This document shows positions 55,941 through 64,000 of a DNA stretch of 64,000 nt, piece after piece (within the stretch, counting starts at the first letter, position 1; each line of letters begins with the position of its first letter). The notes beneath the pieces are model-generated. The model did not search any database. It was not told the origin of the DNA and saw only the letters and a list, made by a program, of their open reading frames with translations. The position numbers were made by a program, and so were the translations under genes. The stretch spans positions 620,001 to 684,000 of the forward strand of contig JARGSG010000005.1 in the NCBI GenBank assembly GCA_030374805.1. The letters run 5' to 3'. Source of the DNA: Gracilaria gracilis (lineage: Eukaryota > Rhodophyta > Florideophyceae > Gracilariales > Gracilariaceae).

Positions 55941-58268
55941 GAAACCGTGCGGTATCTGCCACACCTTCAGGAGAGGGAGGAAATGTGGGCTGTGCCCAGG
56001 CTCCGAACGTACGTACTGGTACCGCATGAGCTACTTACGCTATCTGGATTCTACTTTTTCGACTTTTGTATTCATGAAGTTGTGTTTTCGAAGCCACTCT
56101 TTCTACTCTACTGTGTACTGGCTGGAAACTCCGAACGGTCCCTGGCATCGATGGCGAGCAGAGACAGAGTTCTGCTCCTCTGCCTTCCGCACGGACGGGT
56201 TTCGAACCGTTCACGGACTGGGTGGCGATGAGACGTCACTCCGTAACGGGAACGTCACTTCGCAATGCCAAACGTACCCCGCCACGTCATCAGTGTGCTG
56301 TAAAACGAACGGAATTGCATGCGCTCTAGCGCCGCATACGCGCGGCCAGCCAGCCGGGCGGCGCGACGCGGCTACTTGCAAGGCGAATCAAAAAATCCGT
56401 CCCGGAAATTGCCTGCCCGTACGGTATCAAAAACGGCGATTCAGTGTTTGGCCGCTAGCTCCGAAACGGTGGCGTTTCAGGCGCCCAAAATGCTCGATTT
56501 GAACTCACCGCATAGGTCAAAATACTTAAGATTTTTTGGCTTGCACGCGCGCGCCTCTACACGCAATACTGTGTACCGAATCGGTTACCGACGCATGCGC
56601 GGGGCGCATGCACTCTTGGCTCGATTAATTCGTGATTTTTTTGAGCTCGTCCGGTGCGCATCATTGCTGGAACTGCTCGCTGGCCATCATGGCTGTTTCC
56701 GATCGGATCGTTGGAGGGTACCCACACTGTGACTGTCACCATGCCGTTTTTCGTCAGCGGCATTCTGCCAACGACTGTCTATGTTACTGACATCCAGTGA
56801 CCGCTGTCCCACTCCCGGACTCGGTTTGTTTGATACAATCCGCACGGTGCAGTGACCATCAGCGACCAGCAACGCAGTTCTCCGAGCTTAACCGTTCGGG
56901 ACATGCCATTGTGCACCACTATTGACCTGACCGCTCGGACTTTCAAGCACGATTGGACTATGGCAGCCTTCGCTCGCCGTACCAGACGGACAGAGGCACC
57001 GGTCGTTCGACCGCGCTCCCACGCTCGGCGAGACGGCCGTGCGGAAATGCAGCCATTGTGGACAGGGGCGCCGGCCCTTCGGTCGCGCCCTCACGCTCGG
57101 CATCCGCGCAAGGGTACACCTTCCGTAATCGGAAATCGGGCATAGCTTCGCCCTGCCCCTGATGGGGACCTTTCCCGACCGGATATGTCAAATATTACCT
57201 TTACGTACGGCACTTTTACTATTGGACACGCACACGTTCGGTGCAGTCTGGCACGAAGCAGCCTCATTCGTTCAACGCACGAAGTTTCATGCTGATGCCA
57301 CTGCGTGCACCTGCTCGGTGCTGATCCGTTCGGTTTGTGGTTTTTCTGCTGCCACGGTTACGCCGTTTCGTTCCTCTGTACTGAAAATTTGGCCATGGCT
57401 TCGCCCCGCCCTTGGTGGGCAAATTTTCCGAAACGGACACCGTAGACCCGAATGACCTCAGCGTACACCGAATGGATCACTACTAAACCATTGGTGGACT
57501 TTCAGGGCTCAACCGAATCCGACCGAGCACTGGAGTGCGTCAAAGTGCTCCAATCGGACGTAAACGGCGTCGAATCGTATCGGACTACGCTGACGCCGCG
57601 ACCACGGGCGTTCCTGGAGGCAGTCGCCGTTAGGCACCACGGCCACTTCGTGCCTTATGTCGTCCGCTCGGATCCCTGTAAGCACCCGCCACTCGTACAG
57701 TGATATCTGCCGGCCGCTTGGGAAATTTGGGCATGGCTTCGCCCCGCCCTTTCAGGGCAAAATTTCCAAAGGGGCACTGCGGCGTTCTGTTCACCGTGCG
57801 GACTCGGTACGCGCTTGGCACATATTCTTGAACGGGTAGCACCACGCGGACACCACGCTGTCGGCCGAGCTCAACAGCTTATAAGCGCCGCTCTTTATGC
57901 TTCGTATGGTGACCGATTGGACTCGTGCGTATCACGTGTCAAGGACATCGACAGCGCTCAAACGAGCACCTGTGGTCTGCACAGTTATACGTCGTCGCGT
58001 ACTCACCGGGGGACGCGTAATGCGTCTTCGATCCGCCGTTCGCGTACCATTGCGTATCGATCCGCTTGGTTTGGACTCCACCACACGTACACAAGCTCTT
58101 TTCGTCGGTCCCGCTCAGGAAATTTTTGCATGGCTTCGCCCCGCCCTTTCCGGGCAAAATTTCCGAACGTACACTATAGCGCTCTCTCAACCATACGGAC
58201 ATAGGCGTAGCGACTTAGCGACGCTACGCGGCGCTCCGAGGGCGGAGCGCAAGTCTAGGAGGGAGATC
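55941..58268 (+). other. Gypsy 2 3' region, non-coding, with hairpin-like repeats
   Basis: The 2.3 kb between pol and the 3' LTR have no supported gene. Four diverged copies of a unit of about 50 bp occur at about 57130-57180, 57382-57430, 57721-57768 and 58118-58165. Each has a CATGGCTTCGCCCCGCCC-like core between GGAAATTT and AAATTTCC-like arms, so each can fold into a stem. Confidence 0.7.
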
Positions 58269-58818
58269 TGTAGTATAGTGGGCCCGCGTTGGGGCTCTGT
58301 ATATCCGATTGGTCGTTCACGTACGGGAGGGGGTAGTGCACGGTTGGCCGGTGTGCAGTGGCACCGCCACGTGTACAAGTTGGTGATCGAGTGCCGAACG
58401 GGTTGGCCGAACGTACAAGTTGGCCACGTGTACGGACTTGGTAGTGACAGTGCAAATTAGACCGATCGTACAGTAGTTAGTAATGGGGCCCCAGACCCGA
58501 TATTTAGTTGTAGCTCGGATCTCCCGAGGCCCCAATCGTAAACGACAAGCATCTTCTGCCGAACGTCTTCTTCGCTAGTTTGCACTAACGATAGACCGCA
58601 CGGCTACTCCTTTGTTGGGTTTTCTCAGACCGTTCGTACCCTTCCGCACGTTCCTGTACGTGCCTGGTGATACCAATCGTCCACTCTCCCCTCGACCCGC
58701 CCGGTGCTTCCGCCCCTTCTCTCCGCTCGGATTCATTACAGTCACAAGACTGTACGCTACCGCCGCTCCCGTCTCAAGACCGCTTCGGACTCTCTCCCTT
58801 TTTGTGCATTATACCACA
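58269..58818 (+). repeat. 3' LTR of Gypsy 2
   Basis: The length is 550 bp. It is collinear with the 5' LTR apart from small indels and substitutions. Confidence 0.95.
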
Positions 58819-58962
58819 GAAACTTGGAAGTAGAGGGGCATGAGTTCTCTGATATCAGTGCAAACTACGTACCAACCGTGTTGTACAATATTCTGTATGA
58901 TGAGGATTTCTGTTGCCAATGAGCAAAATGTTCGTCTTTTCTGTACTTTGAGCCCTATAAAT

Positions 58963-59830
58963 ATGTCAACCATCTGTGAGACTTGCCACACTTGCTCCAT
59001 CCTCTGCTCTGCGTGGTATTTCAAATACGAATGTAAAATCGTTGTCCTGGCATCTCCGAGGCTCACCAAGAGTTCAGCCGCGGTCAAACTTATGCGGAAG
59101 TTATTCGAAGATGGCGAGATTACGGGGTCAGAGGAGCCGAAGAAATTATGGGAGTCATCTTCTATATTTAAGAAGCATAAACTTCAGATCTTCAGATAGT
59201 GTTATTACAACATGAGAAACCAATACACCAATCCTCAAGGTAAGAAATGAAATTTTCTTTTGCTTTTTAGCTTTGTATTAACCAATTGTAGACCCTGAAG
59301 ACGGAGGCGAAAAAGAATTGGACAGACGGTTTACATCGCATGGAACAGATTCGAACTCAATTACACTTTCTACAAGTAGAAAGCGCAAGTATACGGCAGA
59401 AGGCTTTGGCGGGTTCGATGACTTTAATGAAATCGATGCTCATGACGAGAATGTGGAAGTTGCTGCAGCGACCAATGCATTCAAACCTTTGCATTTAACG
59501 TCAGTCTGGATTGAGCCAGACACTGTCGTGAAGTGAATCCCTGTCGCAATCAATCTGTCTTCAGGAGTAGGCCCAGAACATGTTTTCTCTGCATGTAGCC
59601 GATGATGAAGAATATTTGGAACTGCGAATTATCTGGCCAAAACCAATGGTTGAAACGGAAGGTAATGCATCGTAAATGGTTGTCAAATAGCAGCAAAGAT
59701 AGTTTGATATCATATCATCCCAAAATCAATGGGTTACTAAATTTACTGAGAAAAATGCTTCAGAAGAGCTCCGATCGGGTCGAGTCGTCATGTAGAATTC
59801 ATCTACCATTTCGGGTTCAACCGTAAATTA
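58963..59830 (+). pseudogene. Degraded gene with a legible 52-bp intron
   Basis: A frame from an ATG at 58963, just after CCTATAAAT, encodes a C-rich start and then S-S-A-A-V-K-L-M-R-K-L-F-E-D-G-E-I and K-K-L-W-E-S. After a TAG at 59197 the same frame continues to NMRNQYTNPQ. Here GTAAG (59240) to TTGTAG (59291) forms a good intron with a TTAAC branch-like site. Removing it keeps the frame: D-P-E-D-G-G-E...FKPLHLTSVWIEPDTV. Stops at 59534 and beyond follow, with A-D-D-E-E-Y-L-E-L-R-I-I-W-P-K-P still visible. The blocks look like those of proteins encoded near transposons in algae. The family is not identified. Confidence 0.55.
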
Positions 59831-60589
59831 TATTGAAGTCAAATTTGGTTTGGACGGAATATGGAGTTCGAATGTTGTACGTGAATCTTAAAGAGGCCAA
59901 TGTCAGTGAATAATGCAAGGTTGAAGATAACGATATGTTTTATGTTGTATGATATTTTTCTAAATTTTTATTCTTTGCTTTATTTTGTTGAAGCACCATA
60001 GTGTTTGTTTAATGTTCCAAAACTAAGTCATTGGAGCTTTCAACATGCATATGTCCTTTTTTCTGGACTAATTGCCATAACGAATTTTTCTACGAGTATG
60101 TATTGCTTGTTTCAAAAAAGATGAGAGGGTTCGACATACGTGTTGCTTCGAAAATACCGTATGACTGAACGAAATATTTCAATAGGTTTCGAGGACAATT
60201 GCGTAAACAAACGCTGTAGTCAATTTTCGAGTGGGTGCTATGATTTTAAAATAGGAATGGCAATTCTAACGGCAAATTGGCAAACAATATTTGTCACTTT
60301 GTAATCAAAAGCATTCAGAATGTTTTATATATATTTATGACGTTATTAAATTCAAAAAACGTGAATTGTAACGATTGTATCACTCTGCAATCCCAAATGC
60401 AGTTTTGGCAACAAAGCTCAAATTTCCCGAACCCTCCAGGATGTGTAGTAGAAATTGCACACTCACGCTGGTGCTAGTCACCAGCGCTCGCGCATCTCCG
60501 CAAATAAAAGAGAGCCGCTGTGTGGCGTTCCTCCATCACCGGAGGGACGACACAGCAGGTTTTGGGTTTTGAAGTTATCTCTTCGCAGA
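59831..60589. other. AT-rich interval, no gene seen
   Basis: Only short frames are present. The 3' half leads into the retroelement fragment at 60590. Confidence 0.45.
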
Positions 60590-60916
60590 GACAAAGTTTC
60601 TAGCGTAGCGCGAGTCGCACGCACCCAGACTACTGCTGTTGTTACTACCGTGCGCGCTCTTCACGCTATTGATTGTCTAACACAGTGCGTGTACGACAAA
60701 CACGTCGCCGTTTTAGACAACAGAAATGCAACTGATCGATCAATTCGCGGTGACGTTAGCGTAATTCGCTACGACTTTGAAACCAAAAAGATCGAGCGCA
60801 TGGTCTGGGTTCCTGGAAAATGTAATTACGGAGACCCATTGACGAAGACAGACAGTACTATGGCTGAAGCTTTGCAAGTCATGCTGTACTCTGGACGAAT
60901 TTCCGTCGACTTTTGA
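60590..60916 (+). pseudogene. Copia-like RNase H 3' fragment
   Basis: The frame to a TGA at 60914 reads K-V-S-S-V-A-R-V-A-R, A-L-H-A-I-D, V-A-V-L-D-N-R-N and VWVPGKCNYGDPLTKTDS. This is the end of RNase H in the same Copia-like group as 44727-46534 (compare PLADALTKRN there). All upstream domains are missing, and no LTR is recognised. Confidence 0.7.
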
Positions 60917-61350
60917 GGCAGCGCTTTACAACCATTCAAACAAATCGACGGGTTAGTGACATTTCGAAGAGGAATTTGTGTTAGAGTTTGGTGAGCACTG
61001 TTCTCGAGAGGTGTCTGCCTCGCGTTAGAGGTACATTTGTACTTGTGTGGAATCATGCGCGTTTCAGTCAGATTGGCGCATATATGTGGCATTTACACCG
61101 GTCGCCTGGCATTCTGCTCACCTCTTTGGGGCTGCAGGTGCTCACCATTCTAACAATGTGGTCACCCTTGTGGGTGCACCATGTGCAAGGGGGTAGTCGT
61201 CTACAGAGTGCATAAATACCCCTCTTGCCCCCCCCGAAGACGGCGAACAATCGGGGGGCAACGGAGATACTTCACTGCAGAAGCACTACCGCCGCGTAGT
61301 AAAGCAACATTTTTTTCTTTGTTCTGTCCCTCTGACGCCCAGTTTTCATT
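60917..61350. other. Interval, no gene seen
   Basis: The 3' flank of the RNase H fragment is followed by a G/C-homopolymer-rich patch (61220-61260) directly upstream of the duplicated membrane-protein segment. Confidence 0.45.
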
Positions 61351-61796
61351 CCGACGCTTCAAATGCGCGGGAGTCAGATTCCGGATCCCCAGAATCAATA
61401 AGGTGGACCAGGTTTGTCTTCAATTGTCGTGAAGTCGATGAAGAGTCGCTGTTAATCGGTGAAAGGCTAATTCTGAGTACCTTATCGCTATCCGAAGAGT
61501 TCATTTCCGCGAATGATTTCTTTTCCTTGGAGCTCACAAACGGGTCACTAGAGCCCATTCCACTCACGCGATCTAGTGTAGATGACTATGTCGTGCGAGA
61601 AGTAACACGAGTTCGTGGATTTTTTTTTTTGTGGATTGTGGCGATTGCGCTGTTGATAATCAACTTTATGTTAAGTTGCATTGCGCCGGACTTGGAACTG
61701 GCAAAATCAGTGGCCGTTGCGAGGTATGTGAACTGGGGCAGTATGCTGCATTCTGGTTTCCGACATGCAAGTCTCCCTTCGAAGATGGGCTGGTGA
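61351..61796 (+). pseudogene. 5'-truncated copy of membrane paralog 2
   Basis: Sequence collinear with 35050-35495 encodes the last 145 residues, including helix 3. The N-terminal 265 codons are absent and there is no start. A T-run at 61621-61630 has grown relative to the parent but keeps the frame. The C terminus is changed (KMGW instead of KTADE). Confidence 0.9.
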
Positions 61797-62262
61797 ATAA
61801 TAATTGCCCAAAGCCTACAAAACTATTGATACAGATGTGTATGAAGGAGGAAGGCCAGGTTTTGCTCCTTTATTGTTCATGTTTTCCTCGCTAGAATCTT
61901 AACTGCAGGGCTGCTTTATTTTGTTGGAGTGGGGTGGTGGTGAATGCAGTAAACACCGCAAACACTGATTGGAAGGCAGAGACCTTCCGCTCGCAGGTAG
62001 ATCCAGAAGATCGCCCTGTACGCGGGTTGGGTGGGTGGGTTTGGAAACGAGGAAAGGGCAAGCGCGGTGGTCTTTGGTGACGATCTATGAAGATCGAGAG
62101 TTGGATCGGCGCTTTCCGACGGCGCAAGCGCTCAAAACGATGCAAGTGATCCGCGGGGAAAACCATCATATAAATCAACTTCTTTGTTTCCTTGAAACCC
62201 AATTTTCTTCCGGCCTGGCATGAGGAAATGCGCTAAGCCATCCAGGCAGGTGGGGCAAGTAC
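61351..62262 (+). repeat. Segmental duplication, derived copy
   Basis: It matches 35050-35941 in direct orientation. It covers gene end and 3' flank, so it is a DNA-level copy and not a processed one. Confidence 0.9.
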
Positions 62263-63108
62263 GACGGTACCGAAATAAATGGAATTTCTAGGAACGCAGA
62301 CGAAGATTTATTTCGCACTGGACTAGGCTGAGTGGTTGATCGCCAGGTGGCAGGTTGTAGCTGCTGTCAGCTGCAGCTGGCGGTCACAGAGGGTCACGAT
62401 AACACCTCCGGCGGTGTGGCACGGGGTCACCACACCGTGAGCGGCCATAGCTCAATCGGTAACCGCCTTCGTGTGCTTTTTGTGTGGGCCCGGGGTTTGT
62501 GGTTCGAACCCCGGCCCTGCCGCTCTTCCCCCCTGTTCACTACACAGGTGACTTGGCAGTCAGCCGCCGCCAATTTGGCTCGCCATGTTTCTATGTTTCT
62601 CTGGTTGACTTGCTCTGATCCATCGACTGCTTGGCTGTTGCCGACCATCTTCGCCCCACCGCAATCTTCTTTTGACTACGGGTCGCGCTCGCCCCCACGC
62701 TCGCCCCCACGCTCATGATCCTCTTCGAAATAACCCGCCCTCCTCACCCTTTAGGAGCAGCAAAGACCTTCTGGGTCTCAAGTATCTCAGGAGCAGTGAA
62801 GAAATTATGTGTCTCACTGAACGGAATGGCCTCTGGTCATTGATGTAGCAGAGCATATGGTTCTGCCACTCTGTGTCTCCTCCACTTCCGAAAAATAAAG
62901 ATCTACTGTAGAAGCCTAACGAAAGAAAGAAATAATTGTCTTTATGTAGCAAACCGTTGTTTTCAACCACTGTACGTTGTGGTATCCATACACCCATTTT
63001 CGTAGTCCTAGTATTCAGCAAGTATCCACTAGCAACTACCCATCGCAAACAAATAATGGCCCCCCCTGAGCTGATGTACATTCGTCATTACCAAACACAC
63101 TACGAAAT
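62263..63108. other. Intergenic region with a tRNA-like segment
   Basis: Apart from the tRNA-like segment at 62441-62523 there is a short inverted repeat (GGTGTGG/CCACACC, about 62413-62436). No gene is supported. Confidence 0.5.
62441..62523 (+). other. tRNA-like sequence, pseudo-tRNA or SINE head
   Basis: TAGCTCAATCGG (62448-62459) fits the A box and GGTTCGAACCC (62501-62511) fits the B box perfectly. The ends GCGGC and GCCGC can pair as an acceptor stem. The D stem (GCTC with ACCG) and the anticodon stem fail, and the length of 83 nt is long. It is more likely a tRNA-derived relic or SINE head than a working tRNA gene. Confidence 0.55.
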
Positions 63109-63792
63109 CTACGAGTCCCAAGCTTTCCGAACTCTGCTGTCGAACACCGCATTCGTAAACTTTGGCCTGGCCTGTCCCCAATTCGTATCTGTAATCGCCT
63201 TTCGAGCTTTTGGCGATAATTCTATCCAAAGAACCATTGGAATCTCAGGAGCTGTTTTTTGGCAGAAGTAGAATCCGTTGTTCTTCCCGTTCTTCGTTCC
63301 ATAGCAAATTTTAACTCGATTCCCAGCCCAATACTTCGTGTCATCCCTTCCAATAGTGCTATAAACAAAGTGAGAAGAGGCAGCCGCTTTTTCAATCTTT
63401 CCATCCCCCCTGACGAACACAATCACTTCCTCCCAATCATATCAATGTCCTTGATCTTTTGGGAAAAACTGTGCGTACATAATTGCATTTTTTGCTGGAG
63501 CAAACGCATTTGATAGATTTTTCATTCGAACGTATGTCTGCTGGCGTCCACTTTCGCGACAATTACCACTAGGGCTCCCAGATGCCTTCAAGCCGCCGCT
63601 GTAGTCGCCAGCTTGATTCACAGCCGGATAAGATTTGCATCCCTGTTCATAAGAAAAGAAAGGCGCAAAACGACTTACATAGTGGCCCACGTTATCATCA
63701 ATTGGCTGAAGTTTGTTGTGTCCTATTTTTCGACCGAAGGCAAAAGTGACCCAGAGCAGCAACATAAGCGGGAGAAACGAATACGAGGACAT
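63109..63792 (-). pseudogene. NPP1/NEP1-like (NLP) family gene with one in-frame TGA
   Basis: The ATG at 63792 opens a signal peptide (MSSYSFLPLMLLLWVTFAFG). The frame then follows the NPP1 family: G-C-K-S-Y-P-A-V, G-G-L-K-A-S-G, A-I-M-Y-A-Q-F-F-P-K-D. An in-frame TGA at 63444-63442 falls inside the hallmark seven-residue motif that follows, in which a second position also differs from the consensus. The same frame then stays open for about 110 codons with family-like sequence (A-A-A-S-S-H, W-I-E-L-S-P-K-A-R) to a TAG at 63109. The total of 228 codons is the usual NLP length. Family members are secreted proteins, some of them cytolytic to plants. As it stands this locus yields only a 116-residue N-terminal part. 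It may be a pseudogene, an allele or a sequencing error. Confidence 0.8.
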
Positions 63793-64000
63793 CGGTGGGT
63801 GTTATTTGCCGTTTCGCGATTGTCTGAACAGTGCAAAAAATGTTGATGAAGGTCAAGGAGAGGCAACTGCGGGGGCATGCGGGTTCCTTAAATTGGTAAT
63901 GACCGGAGAAGAAATGGACACAGAATGAGCAAGTGTTCACAAGGGTCTGCTACACGGAAGGGCCGCTATTTATTTGAATTCATTGGCTTCTCAAGAGAAC
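63793..64000. other. 5' flank of the NLP-like gene
   Basis: TATTTATT-like sequence at about 63970 is a weak TATA candidate for the minus strand. Nothing else is seen. Confidence 0.35.

Larger units (their letters stand above)
48961..58818 (+). mobile_element. Ty3/Gypsy chromodomain LTR retrotransposon, full length, decayed
   Basis: LTRs at 48961-49503 and 58269-58818 both begin TGTAGTATAG and end ATACCACA. The element is flanked by a perfect 5-bp duplication GAAAC (48956-48960 and 58819-58823). The LTRs differ at roughly a dozen positions by eye, so it is younger than the Copia element. The internal order is gag, PR, RT, RH, IN with a chromodomain, then about 2.3 kb of 3' non-coding DNA with four hairpin-like repeats. 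The interior is full of the octamer CCGNNCGG. Stops and frameshifts make it non-autonomous. Confidence 0.95.

Noticed and set aside
63442-63444. TGA in the NLP gene as a selenocysteine codon
   Set aside because: It sits at a position that is not cysteine in the family and no SECIS-like element was recognised downstream.

Overview
This is nuclear DNA of a eukaryote, most plausibly a red alga of the Florideophyceae (Chondrus-like). That assignment is inference. The support is that the host-type genes are single open frames with no introns, each preceded by a TATA-like box 60-160 bp upstream of the ATG. Most encode secreted or membrane proteins with no recognised close family. The space between them is filled by LTR retrotransposons, including a divergent Copia-like lineage, and by piggyBac DNA transposons. 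No rRNA, intact tRNA, CRISPR or bacterial-type operon is visible.

Layout. 1-7.2 kb holds three minus-strand loci: a secreted protein with a duplicated cysteine domain, a broken cysteine-rich secreted gene, and a single-pass membrane protein. 7.25-14.8 kb holds two related piggyBac elements in opposite orientation, each with an 18-bp perfect palindrome just inside both ends and a tRNA-like Pol III box pair downstream of the transposase. Between them lies a 160-bp direct repeat that looks like LTR/PBS fragments. 15.4-20.4 kb holds a secreted protein, a GC-rich WD40 pseudogene and a galaxin-like repeat protein. 22.8-27.7 kb is a complete but mutated Copia element (312-bp LTRs, TSD ATAAG), followed by a Harbinger/Tourist-type MITE (TSD TAA). 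29.5-35.5 kb holds a DM9 protein and a divergent pair of paralogous three-helix membrane proteins.

36-38.3 kb is AT-rich and carries the remains of a roughly 500-codon reading frame that I cannot identify. 38.3-48.1 kb is a composite element: a Ty3/Gypsy gag-PR-RT-RNase H module runs in frame into a Copia-like IN-RT-RNase H module, then meets tail to tail an antisense 510-codon frame of unknown function. 48.96-58.82 kb is a complete but decayed Gypsy element (LTRs about 545 bp, TSD GAAAC) with a chromodomain and a striking excess of the palindrome-like octamer CCGNNCGG. 58.9-62.3 kb holds gene debris, including a 0.9-kb copy of the 3' end of one membrane-protein gene. The window ends with an NPP1/NLP-type gene interrupted by one in-frame TGA.

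Functionally the window is a repeat-rich interval with isolated, independently transcribed genes and no pathway cluster. Almost every mobile element is defective. The most unusual items are the Gypsy/Copia in-frame composite with its antisense frame, the palindrome-ended piggyBac pair with conserved tRNA-like segments, the CCGNNCGG-rich chromodomain Gypsy element, the decayed AT-rich frame, and the galaxin-like and NLP-like genes.
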